Assembly (NCBI RefSeq): GCF_012927245.1
Contig: NZ_JABBGE010000012.1
Span: 139,505-203,504, forward strand
Direction: 5' to 3'
Length of the DNA stretch: 64,000 bases
DNA from: Streptomyces sp. R302
Lineage (GTDB): Bacteria; Actinomycetota; Actinomycetes; Streptomycetales; Streptomycetaceae
Positions 15,845 through 23,723 of the stretch are shown here, piece by piece. The notes under the pieces were generated by a model. That model was not told where the DNA came from. It was given only the letters and a program-made list of their open reading frames with translations, and ran no database searches. The translations under genes and the position numbers were made by a program. Position 1 is the first letter of the stretch. The number at the start of each line of letters is the position of its first letter.

Positions 15845-16707
15845 AGCCTTCTGAACAGGCCCTCCTGGACCACCGAGACGAGCATCCGGCCCTCCCGGTC
15901 GTAGATCCGGCCCCGGGCCAGTCCCCGGCCGCCGGTCGCGACCGGGGACTCCTGCTCGTACAGGAACCACTCGTCGGCCCGGAACGGCCGGTGGAACCAC
16001 ATCGCGTGGTCCAGGGACGCCATGTCGAAGCCGCGCGGACCCCACAGCGGCTCGATCGGGATCCGCACCGCGTCGAGCAGCGTCATGTCGGAGGCGTACG
16101 TCACCGCGCAGGTGTGGATCAGCGGGTCGTCGCCGATCGGCCCGACCGCCCGCATCCAGACCGCGCTGCGCGGATCCGCGTCCTCGACCTCGTCCTTCGT
16201 CCAGCGCAGCCGGTCGACGTACCGGATGTCGAAGGGCATCCGGCGCGCCATCCGCTCCATCGACTCCGGCAGCCCACCGAGGTGGTCGCGGACCTCGTCC
16301 GCGAGCCTCGGCAGGCTCTCCGGGTCCACCAGGTGCCGGGGCGGCAGCTGGTGCTCGAAGCCCGCCTCCTCCGGCAGGTGGAAGGAGGCCGTCAGATTGA
16401 AGATCGTCCGCCCCTCCTGGACGGCCGTGACCCGGCGGGTCGTGAAGGACCGCCCGTCCCTGACCCGCTCCACCTGGTAGACGATCGGCACGCCCGGCCG
16501 GCCCGGCCGCAGGAAGTAGGCGTGCAGCGAGTGCACCGGCCGGTCCGCGTCCACGGTCCGCCCGGCCGCCACCAGGGCCTGCCCGGCGACCTGCCCGCCG
16601 AAGACCCGCTGCAGCGACTCCTGCGGACTGCGGCCGCGGAAGATGTTCACCTCGATCTGCTCCAGGTCGAGCAGGTCCACGAGCCTCTCGGCGGGATTCG
16701 TCACCAC
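15841..16707 (-). CDS. tesB: Acyl-CoA thioesterase II (TesB)
   Basis: 288 residues forming a double hot-dog fold. It hydrolyses acyl-CoA to free fatty acid and CoA in the cytoplasm. Recognised by the N-terminal RVFGGQVAGQALVAA segment, FLRPGRPGVPIVY, the central DxRY region and the C-terminal DHAMWFHRPFRADEWFLY followed by GGRGLARGRIYDREGRMLVSVVQEG. The start GTG has GAGGAG close upstream and lies 10 bp after the helicase stop, so the two genes form an operon with the helicase first. Confidence 0.93.
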   Translation of the reverse strand: MVTNPAERLVDLLDLEQIEVNIFRGRSPQESLQRVFGGQVAGQALVAAGRTVDADRPVHSLHAYFLRPGRPGVPIVYQVERVRDGRSFTTRRVTAVQEGRTIFNLTASFHLPEEAGFEHQLPPRHLVDPESLPRLADEVRDHLGGLPESMERMARRMPFDIRYVDRLRWTKDEVEDADPRSAVWMRAVGPIGDDPLIHTCAVTYASDMTLLDAVRIPIEPLWGPRGFDMASLDHAMWFHRPFRADEWFLYEQESPVATGGRGLARGRIYDREGRMLVSVVQEGLFRRL

Positions 16708-16716
16708 TGAACTCCT

Positions 16717-19230
16717 CTACAGCTGTCCGACCGACGTCACGCGGACGACCGCCCGGCCCTCCTCGTCGGAGGCGGCCAGGTCCACCTCCGCGCTGATGCC
16801 CCAGTCATGGTCGCCGTTCGGGTCGGCGAAGGTCTGCCGGACGCGCCACAGGCCGTGCGCCGCGTCCTCCTCGATGGCGAGCAGCTTGGGGCCGCGCGCG
16901 TCCGGTCCGGTGCCCAGGTCGTCGTACTCGTCCCAGTACGCGTCCATCGCCTCGCCCCACGCGTCCGCGTCCCAGCCGGCGTCGGCGTCCATCTCGCCGA
17001 GCGCGCCGACCTTGTCGAGCGCCGCCAGCTCCACCCGCCGGAACATCGCGTTGCGCACCAGGACGCGGAAGGCGCGGGCGTTGGCCGTGACGGGCTTGAC
17101 CTGGTCGGCCTTCTCCTGCGCCTCCTCGGCGGTCTGGACCTCCGGGTTGGCGAGCTGCTCCCACTCGTCGAGCAGCGAGGAGTCCACCTGGCGCACCATC
17201 TCGCCCAGCCAGGCGATGAGGTCCTCCAGGTCGTCCGTCTTCAGGTCGTCCGGGATGGTGTGGTCGAGCGCCTTGTACGCGCTCGCCAGGTAGCGCAGCA
17301 CGATGCCCTCGGTGCGCGCCAGCTCGTAGTGGGCGGTGAACTCCGTGAAGGTCATGGCCCGTTCGTACATGTCACGGATGACGGACTTCGGCGACACCGG
17401 GTGGTCGCCGACCCAGGGGTGCGACTTCCGGTACACGTTGTACGCGTGCCAGAGCAGCTCCTCCAGCGGCTTCGGGTACGAGACGTCCTGGAGCCGCTCC
17501 ATCCGCTCCTCGTACTCGACGCCGTCCGCCTTCATCTGCCCGACGGCCTCGCCGCGCGCCTTGTTCTGCATGGCGTGGAGGATCTGGCGCGGGTCGTCGA
17601 GCGTCGACTCGACGACCGAGACCATGTCGAGGGCGTACGAGGGGGACTCCGGGTCGAGCAGGTCGAAGGCGGCGAGCGCGAAGGTCGACAGCGGCTGGTT
17701 CAGCGCGAAGTCCTGCTGGAGGTCGACCGTGAGCCGGATGTGGCGGCCCTCGGCGTCGGGGGTGTCCAGCTGCTCCACCACACCGCCGTCGAGCAGCGAG
17801 CGGTAGATCGCGATGGCCCGGCGGATGTGCCGCAGCTGCGCCTTGCGCGGCTCGTGGTTGTCCTCCAGGAGCTTGCGCATCGCCTCGAAGGCGTTCCCCG
17901 GGCGGGCGATCACCGAGAGCAGCATGATGTTGGTGACCTTGAAGCGGGAGGTCAGCGGCTCCGGCTCGGCGGTCTGCAGCTTCTCGAAGGTGGTGTCGCT
18001 CCAGGCGACGAAGCCCTCGGGGGCCTTCTTGCGGACCACCTTGCGGCGCTTCTTCGGGTCGTCGCCCGCCTTCGCCAGCGCCTTCTCGTTCTCGATGACG
18101 TGCTCGGGGGCCTGTGCCACCACGAAGCCGGCGGTGTCGAAGCCGGCCCGGCCGGCCCGGCCCGCGATCTGGTGGAACTCACGGGCGCGCAGCGTGCGGA
18201 CGCGGTTGCCGTCGTACTTGGTGAGGGCGGTGAAGAGCACCGTGCGGATCGGCACGTTGACGCCGACGCCGAGGGTGTCCGTCCCGCAGATCACCTTGAG
18301 CAGACCGGCCTGCGCCAGCTTCTCCACGAGCCGCCGGTACTTCGGCAGCATGCCGGCGTGGTGCACGCCGATGCCGTGGCGGACGTACCGGGAGAGGTTC
18401 TGGCCGAACTTGGTGGTGAAGCGGAAGTTGCCGATCAGCTCGGCGATCCTGTCCTTCTCCTCGCGCGTGCACATGTTGATGCTCATCAGCGACTGCGCTC
18501 GCTCGACGGCCTGGGCCTGCGTGAAGTGCACGATGTAGACGGGCGCCTGCTTGGTCTCCAGGAGCTCGGTCAGGGTGTCGGTGATGGGCGTCAGCCGGTA
18601 CTCGTACGAGAGCGGCACGGGCCGGGTCGCCGAGCGGACCACCGAGGTCGGCCGGCCGGTGCGCCGGGTCAGGTCCTTCTCGAACATCGACACGTCGCCG
18701 AGCGTCGCCGACATCAGCACGAACTGCGCCTGGGGGAGTTCGAGCAGCGGGATCTGCCAGGCCCAGCCCCGGTCCGCCTCCGCGTAGAAGTGGAACTCGT
18801 CCATGACGACCTGGCCGATGTCGGCGTCCTTGCCGTCGCGCAGCGCGATCGAGGCGAGCACCTCGGCCGTGCAGCAGATGACGGGCGCGTCCGCGTTCAC
18901 GGACGCGTCGCCGGTCAGCATGCCGACGTTCTCGGTGCCGAAGATCTTGCACAGGTCGAAGAACTTCTCCGACACCAGGGCCTTGATCGGCGCGGTGTAG
19001 AAGGTGACCTGGTCGTTGGCGAGCGCGGTGAAGTGGGCGCCCGCCGCGACCAGCGACTTCCCGGACCCGGTGGGGGTCGACAGGATGACGTTCGCCCCCG
19101 ACACCACCTCGATCAGCGCCTCCTCCTGCGCCGGGTAGAGCGAGATGCCGCGCTCCTCGGCCCAGGCGGAGAAGGCCTCGAAGAGGGCGTCGGGGTCGGC
19201 GGTCGGCGGCAGCTGATCGATAAGGGTCAC
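16717..19230 (-). CDS. Ski2-like DEAD-box helicase with DUF3516 C-terminus
   Basis: 837 residues. Superfamily 2 motifs are all visible: motif I TPTGSGKS (52-59), Ia APIKALVSEK, Ib TGDASVN, motif II DEFH (144-147), motif III SATLG (174-178) and motif VI HQIAGRAGRAG near residue 360. The second half (about 400-837) is the DUF3516 region found in actinobacterial relatives of Mtr4/Ski2. A role as a 3'-5' RNA helicase in RNA turnover is likely by analogy; no biochemical role can be read from the sequence. GTG start. Promoter probably in the 130-bp gap shared with the divergent membrane hydrolase gene. Confidence 0.92.
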   Translation of the reverse strand: MTLIDQLPPTADPDALFEAFSAWAEERGISLYPAQEEALIEVVSGANVILSTPTGSGKSLVAAGAHFTALANDQVTFYTAPIKALVSEKFFDLCKIFGTENVGMLTGDASVNADAPVICCTAEVLASIALRDGKDADIGQVVMDEFHFYAEADRGWAWQIPLLELPQAQFVLMSATLGDVSMFEKDLTRRTGRPTSVVRSATRPVPLSYEYRLTPITDTLTELLETKQAPVYIVHFTQAQAVERAQSLMSINMCTREEKDRIAELIGNFRFTTKFGQNLSRYVRHGIGVHHAGMLPKYRRLVEKLAQAGLLKVICGTDTLGVGVNVPIRTVLFTALTKYDGNRVRTLRAREFHQIAGRAGRAGFDTAGFVVAQAPEHVIENEKALAKAGDDPKKRRKVVRKKAPEGFVAWSDTTFEKLQTAEPEPLTSRFKVTNIMLLSVIARPGNAFEAMRKLLEDNHEPRKAQLRHIRRAIAIYRSLLDGGVVEQLDTPDAEGRHIRLTVDLQQDFALNQPLSTFALAAFDLLDPESPSYALDMVSVVESTLDDPRQILHAMQNKARGEAVGQMKADGVEYEERMERLQDVSYPKPLEELLWHAYNVYRKSHPWVGDHPVSPKSVIRDMYERAMTFTEFTAHYELARTEGIVLRYLASAYKALDHTIPDDLKTDDLEDLIAWLGEMVRQVDSSLLDEWEQLANPEVQTAEEAQEKADQVKPVTANARAFRVLVRNAMFRRVELAALDKVGALGEMDADAGWDADAWGEAMDAYWDEYDDLGTGPDARGPKLLAIEEDAAHGLWRVRQTFADPNGDHDWGISAEVDLAASDEEGRAVVRVTSVGQL

Positions 19231-19362
19231 GCTCCCATCTTGCCTGCATTCCGCCCGGATGAGGGAACCGGCCGCCGGAGGCCAAGATCACGCCCGCTAG
19301 GCTGGTCCGTCGACCGGCCGTCAACTCGGCGCCGGCAGGGGAGAAACGGGGCGACACCGACC

Positions 19363-20154
19363 ATGATGGGACCGGCGCACTCACTGTCCGGCGCGGCGGC
19401 CTGGCTGGGCGTCGGAGCCGCCGCGGCCGCCTTCGACCACCCGATGCCCTGGCCGGTGCTGCTCGCCGGCGCGCTGCTGTGCGCGGGCGCGGCCCTCGCC
19501 CCCGACCTCGACCACAAGTCGGCCACCATCTCGCGCGCCTTCGGCCCCGTCTCCCGGGGCCTGTGCGAGATCGTCGACAAGCTGTCGTACGCCGTCTACA
19601 AGGCGACCCGCAGCCCCCAGGACCCGCGCCGCTCCGGCGGCCACCGCACCCTCACCCACACCTGGCTGTGGGCGGTCCTCATCGGCGGCGGCTGCTCGGT
19701 GGCGGCCGTGACCGGCGGGCGCTGGGCGGTCCTCGCGATCCTCTTCGTCCACCTCGTGCTCGCGGTCGAGGGGCTGCTGTGGCGGGCCGCCCGGATGTCC
19801 AGCGACGTCCTGGTCTGGCTGCTCGGCGCGACCAGCGCCTGGATCCTCGCGGGCGTCCTCGACCAGCCGGGCAACGGCTCCGACTGGCTCTTCACCGGCC
19901 CCGGCCAGGAGTACCTGTGGCTGGGCCTGCCGGTCGTCCTCGGCGCCCTCGTCCACGACGTCGGCGACGCGCTCACCGTCTCCGGCTGCCCGATCCTGTG
20001 GCCGATCCCCATCGGCCGCAAGCGCTGGTACCCCATCGGCCCCCCGAAGGGCATGCGCTTCCGCGCCGGCAGCTGGGTCGAGCTGAAGGTCCTCATGCCG
20101 GCCTTCATGCTCCTCGGCGGCATCGGCGGAGCCTCGGCCCTCGGATTCTTCTAG
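19363..20154 (+). CDS. Membrane-bound putative metal-dependent hydrolase (YdjM family)
   Basis: 263 residues with about six hydrophobic segments. Conserved metal-ligand candidates: His in MGPAHSLSGAA, DLDHKSATIS (PDLDH motif), GGHRTLTHT (HRxxTH motif) and VHDVGDALT. These are the hallmarks of the YdjM/LexA-regulated membrane hydrolase family, whose substrate is not known. Start at ATG 19363; an adjacent ATG one codon later is also possible. Followed by a strong terminator. Confidence 0.85.
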   Translation: MMGPAHSLSGAAAWLGVGAAAAAFDHPMPWPVLLAGALLCAGAALAPDLDHKSATISRAFGPVSRGLCEIVDKLSYAVYKATRSPQDPRRSGGHRTLTHTWLWAVLIGGGCSVAAVTGGRWAVLAILFVHLVLAVEGLLWRAARMSSDVLVWLLGATSAWILAGVLDQPGNGSDWLFTGPGQEYLWLGLPVVLGALVHDVGDALTVSGCPILWPIPIGRKRWYPIGPPKGMRFRAGSWVELKVLMPAFMLLGGIGGASALGFF

Positions 20155-20164
20155 CCGTACGCGT

Positions 20165-20211
20165 ACGGGGAGGGGCCGCACCGGATCGTTTCCGGTGCGG
20201 CCCCTCCCCGT
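20165..20211. terminator. 21-bp hairpin between convergent genes
   Basis: Perfect 21-bp inverted repeat (20165-20185 and 20191-20211) with a TCGTT loop. It lies between the end of the membrane hydrolase gene and the end of the TetR gene and can serve both directions. Confidence 0.85.
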
Positions 20212-20222
20212 ATCCGTACGGC

Positions 20223-20879
20223 TCAGGCGTGCGGGGCCGCCGTCGCGGTGACCGCGTGCGGCAGCTCCGCCGCGACCGCCCGCAGCCGGCGCGTCAGGTC
20301 CTCGACGGTGTGGCCGGCCGGCTGCGCCACCCAGGCCTCAAGCGCCTGGTGGAACGCGGAGACGAGCATGTCGAGCGCCAGGCGGGCGCGGAGGGTGCCG
20401 GGTCCGTCGAGGGTGAAGCGGCGGTCGAGCACCAGCAGCGCGGCACGGGTGGTGCGGTCGCAGAACGCGAGGCCGTGGGCGTCCATCGACGGCGTGCGCG
20501 CGGCGAGCCGGCGGCTCGCCAGGGCGCGCTCGGCCCAGCCGTCGGCCGGCATCCGGGCGAGCGCCTCGGCGAGGCGGTCCGCGAGGACGGCGAGGAGCGG
20601 CCGCCGCGCCTCCGGCGCGTCCTGCGGGTCGGTGTCCAGGACGTCGAGGAAGGCGGTCCACAGGTCCTGGGTGGGGGCCATGGCGACGTCCTCCTTGCTG
20701 TCGAAGTAGCGGAAGAAGGTCCGCTTCGACACCTCGGCCGCCTCGCAGAGCCCGTCGAGCGTCACGCCGTCGAAGCCGTGCGCGCCGAAGCGTTCGAGCG
20801 CGGTGGTGACCAGGGTCTGCCGGGTGCGGAGCTTCTTGCGTTCCCGCAGCGGGAGCGGGGGAGGGGTCTCGGCCGTCAT
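20223..20879 (-). CDS. TetR-family repressor
   Basis: 218 residues. N-terminal helix-turn-helix at about 35-62 with LDGLCEAAEVSKRTFFRYFDSKEDV, then an all-helical ligand and dimer domain. The frame runs far upstream but the ATG at 20879 gives the normal TetR length. A -10 candidate, TACAGT (20887-20892 on this strand), ends seven bases before the ATG, so the mRNA may be leaderless. Transcribed divergently from the quinone reductase gene. A 17-bp palindrome between them is the obvious operator, so the likely target is that reductase gene plus itself. Confidence 0.9.
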   Translation of the reverse strand: MTAETPPPLPLRERKKLRTRQTLVTTALERFGAHGFDGVTLDGLCEAAEVSKRTFFRYFDSKEDVAMAPTQDLWTAFLDVLDTDPQDAPEARRPLLAVLADRLAEALARMPADGWAERALASRRLAARTPSMDAHGLAFCDRTTRAALLVLDRRFTLDGPGTLRARLALDMLVSAFHQALEAWVAQPAGHTVEDLTRRLRAVAAELPHAVTATAAPHA

Positions 20880-20921
20880 CGGCCCCACTGTATCGGAGCG
20901 GCGAACGCCCCCTATAGGCTT

Positions 20922-20938
20922 ATGCCACTCAGTGGCAT
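20922..20938. promoter_or_regulatory. 17-bp palindromic operator of the TetR/reductase pair
   Basis: ATGCCACT-C-AGTGGCAT is a perfect dyad with one central base, centred 51 bp from the TetR start and 38 bp from the reductase start. Size and position are typical of TetR-family operators. Confidence 0.75.
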
Positions 20939-20967
20939 TTTGATGGCTCGTCCGATGGAGGACACCC

Positions 20968-21897
20968 GTGCGCGCGCTTCTCGTCGACCCCTCGGCCCCC
21001 GGCGGCCTCCGCCTCGGCACCGCCCCCGACCCCGTCCCCGCACCCCACCAGGCACTCGTCCGCACCACCGCGACCTCCCTCAACGCGGGCGAGATCGCCT
21101 TCGCCCTGAACTCCGCGCCCCCGGGCACGGTCCTCGGCTGGGACGCCGCCGGAGTGGTCGAACGGGCCGCCGCCGACGGCACGGGACCGGCCGCCGGAAC
21201 ACCCGTCGTGACCCTCATGGGGGACGGGGCCTGGGCCGAACTCCGGGCCGTCGACACCGCGATGATCGGAACCGCGCCCGCCGGAGCCGACCCCGCCGCC
21301 CTGGCCACGGTCCCCGTCGCCGCCACCAGCGCCCTGCGCGCCCTCCACCGGCTCGGCCCCCTCCTCGGACGGGACGTCCTGGTCACCGGGGCCACCGGAG
21401 GCGTCGGCCGGTACGCCGTCCAGCTCGCCCGCGCCGCCGGCGCGCACGTCGTCGCCTGCACGGGCGACCCCGACGCCCACGGCGACCTGCTGCGCCGCCT
21501 CGGCGCGCACGAGGTGGTCGCCGCCCCGAAGGAGGCCGCACGGCCGGTGGACGGCGTGCTCGACCTGGTGGGCGGCGACCGGCTCGTCGAGGCGTACGGG
21601 ACGCTCCGCGAGGGCGGCACGCTCGTCGCCGTCGGTCACGCCGCCGGCCGCGGCGAGGACTTCCCCTTCGGGGCGCTCTTCGGCGACGAGGGACGCCACG
21701 ACCGGTCCCTCGTCACCTTCTTCCTGCTCGGCTGCACCGGACTCGACCGCGACCTCGGGTGGCTCGCCCACCGCGTCGCGGACGGCGAGCTCGACCCCGG
21801 CATCGCCTGGCGCGGCGACTGGAGCGCCGCCGCGGACGCCGTCGCCGCCCTCCGCGCCGGCGACCTCCACGGCAAGGCGGTCCTCACGTTCTCCTGA
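20968..21897 (+). CDS. Zinc-less quinone oxidoreductase / MDR-family alcohol dehydrogenase-like
   Basis: 309 residues of the medium-chain dehydrogenase/reductase superfamily: N-terminal GroES-like domain (GWDAAGVVE), then a Rossmann domain with VTGATGGVGRYAVQLARAAGA (about 138-158) that binds NADPH. The catalytic-zinc ligands of true alcohol dehydrogenases are absent, so it belongs to the quinone-reductase branch. Probable role: NADPH-dependent reduction of reactive quinones or enones, under control of the divergent TetR. GTG start with GGAGGA about six bases upstream. Confidence 0.87.
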   Translation: MRALLVDPSAPGGLRLGTAPDPVPAPHQALVRTTATSLNAGEIAFALNSAPPGTVLGWDAAGVVERAAADGTGPAAGTPVVTLMGDGAWAELRAVDTAMIGTAPAGADPAALATVPVAATSALRALHRLGPLLGRDVLVTGATGGVGRYAVQLARAAGAHVVACTGDPDAHGDLLRRLGAHEVVAAPKEAARPVDGVLDLVGGDRLVEAYGTLREGGTLVAVGHAAGRGEDFPFGALFGDEGRHDRSLVTFFLLGCTGLDRDLGWLAHRVADGELDPGIAWRGDWSAAADAVAALRAGDLHGKAVLTFS

Positions 21898-21941
21898 CGC
21901 CGCCTTCTCCGGACGGCCCCGCGGGGCCTGCGGCACCGCTC

Positions 21942-23723
21942 CTAGCCGTGCCAGGACCGCCACAGCGCCGCGTACGCGCCGTCCGCCGCGACCAGGTCGT
22001 GGTGGTGGCCCAGTTCGCTGATCCGGCCGTCCTCGACGACCGCGATCAGGTCGGCGTCGTGCGCGGTGTGCAGGCGGTGGGCGATCGCGACCACCGTCCG
22101 CCCGTCCAGGACCCGTCCGAGGGAACGCTCGAGATGGCGGGCCGCGCGCGGGTCGAGGAGCGAGGTCGCCTCGTCCAGGACCAGCGTGTGCGGATCGGCG
22201 AGGACCAGACGGGCCAGCGCGATCTGCTGGGCCTGCGCCGGGGTCAGCGTCCTGCCGCCCGAACCGACCTCGGTGTCCAGGCCCGCGTCGAGCGCCCGCG
22301 CCCAGGCCTCCGCGTCCACGGCCGCGAGCGCCGACCACAGCTCCGGGTCCCCGGCCTCCGGGCGGGCGAGCAGCAGGTTGTCGCGGAGCGTGCCCACGAA
22401 GACGTGGTGCTCCTGATTGACCAGCGCCACGTGCTCGCGGACCCGCTCGGCAGGCATCCGGGCCAGCTCGGCCCCGCCGAGCGTGACCTCACCGGCGCGC
22501 GGCCCGTAGATGCCCGCGAGCAGCCGGCCCAGGGTCGACTTGCCCGCCCCCGAGGGGCCGACGAGCGCGAGCCGGGTGCCCGGAGCCACCGCCAGCGACA
22601 CCCCGTGCAGTACATCCACGCCCTCCCGGTAGCCGAAGCGCACGTCGGCCGCCTCGACCGAACGGCCCTCCGGCCGCACCGACGCGTCGCCGGGCTCCGG
22701 CTCGATGTCGCGCACGCCCACGAGACGGGCCAGCGACACCTGCGCCACCTGGAGCTCGTCGTACCAGCGCAGCACGATCCCGATCGGGTCCACCAGCATC
22801 TGGGCGAGGAGCGCGCCCGTCGTCAGCTGCCCGACGTCCATCCAGCCCCGGAAGACGCAGAAGCCGCCGATGGCGAGGACCCCGCACAGCACCAGCGTGT
22901 GCGTCAGGTTGACCACCGGAAAGAGCACCGCCCGCAGGTAGAGCGTGTACCGCTCCCATCGGGTCCACTCCTGGATCCGCCGGTCCGAGAGCGCCACCCG
23001 GCGCGCGCCGAGCCGGTGCGCCTCGACCGTGCGGCCCGCGTCGACCGTCTCGGCCAGCGCGGCCGCCACGGCCGCGTACCCCGCCGCCTCCGAACGGTAC
23101 GCGGACGGCGCCCGCTTGAAGTACCAGCGGCAGCCGGCGATCAGCAGCGGCGCGGCGATCACCACGGCGAGCGCGAGCGGCGGCGCGGTGATCGCGAGCC
23201 CGCCGATCAGCAGCCCCGCCCAGACCACGCCGATGACGAGCTGCGGCACGGCCTCGCGCATGGCGTTGGCCAGCCGGTCCACGTCGGTGGTGATCCGGGA
23301 GAGCAGGTCGCCGGTGCCCGCCCGCTCCAGGACGCCCGGCGGCAGCCCGACCGCGCGGACCAGGAAGTCCTCCCGGAGGTCGGCGAGCATCTCCTCGCCG
23401 AGCATCGCCCCGCGCAGCCGGACCAGCCGCACGAAGAAGGCCTGCACGGCGAGCGCGACGGCGAACAGCGCGACCGCGGGCCCCAGACGGAGCTCCCGCG
23501 CGCCCTCGGCGAGCCGGTCCACCACCTGGCCGAGCACGTACGGCCCCACCATGGAGGCGATCACGGCCACCGCGTTCACGCCGACGAGGACCAGGAACGC
23601 CGTGCGGTGCCGGCGCAGCAGCTCGCGGACATAGGCCCGCACGGTCGCGCCGGCGGCGACGGGCAGGGTGGTGGCGGTCGTCGGGGCCGCCGGGTCGTAC
23701 GCGGGCGGCGCCAGGCCGATCAT
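21942..23723 (-). CDS. ABC exporter subunit 2: intact Walker A, broken signature motif
   Basis: 593 residues, membrane domain (about 40-340, six helices) fused to an ATPase domain. Walker A GPSGAGKS (389-396), Walker B TLVLDEA (513-519) and His549 are intact. The signature, normally LSGGQ, reads LTPAQAQQ (503-510). This is the partner of the preceding gene, whose defects are the mirror image: together they form one working and one dead ATP site. ATG overlaps the stop of the upstream partner by four bases. Substrate unknown; likely a drug, peptide or siderophore-type exporter. Confidence 0.9.
   Translation of the reverse strand: MIGLAPPAYDPAAPTTATTLPVAAGATVRAYVRELLRRHRTAFLVLVGVNAVAVIASMVGPYVLGQVVDRLAEGARELRLGPAVALFAVALAVQAFFVRLVRLRGAMLGEEMLADLREDFLVRAVGLPPGVLERAGTGDLLSRITTDVDRLANAMREAVPQLVIGVVWAGLLIGGLAITAPPLALAVVIAAPLLIAGCRWYFKRAPSAYRSEAAGYAAVAAALAETVDAGRTVEAHRLGARRVALSDRRIQEWTRWERYTLYLRAVLFPVVNLTHTLVLCGVLAIGGFCVFRGWMDVGQLTTGALLAQMLVDPIGIVLRWYDELQVAQVSLARLVGVRDIEPEPGDASVRPEGRSVEAADVRFGYREGVDVLHGVSLAVAPGTRLALVGPSGAGKSTLGRLLAGIYGPRAGEVTLGGAELARMPAERVREHVALVNQEHHVFVGTLRDNLLLARPEAGDPELWSALAAVDAEAWARALDAGLDTEVGSGGRTLTPAQAQQIALARLVLADPHTLVLDEATSLLDPRAARHLERSLGRVLDGRTVVAIAHRLHTAHDADLIAVVEDGRISELGHHHDLVAADGAYAALWRSWHG

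Noticed and set aside
16807..19362. Over 850 codons open on the plus strand before the membrane hydrolase
   Set aside because: Antisense to the helicase gene and of typical shadow composition; the real gene starts at 19363.
20880..21620. Upstream extension of the TetR frame
   Set aside because: Covers the divergent reductase gene in antisense; TetR proteins start just before the helix-turn-helix.
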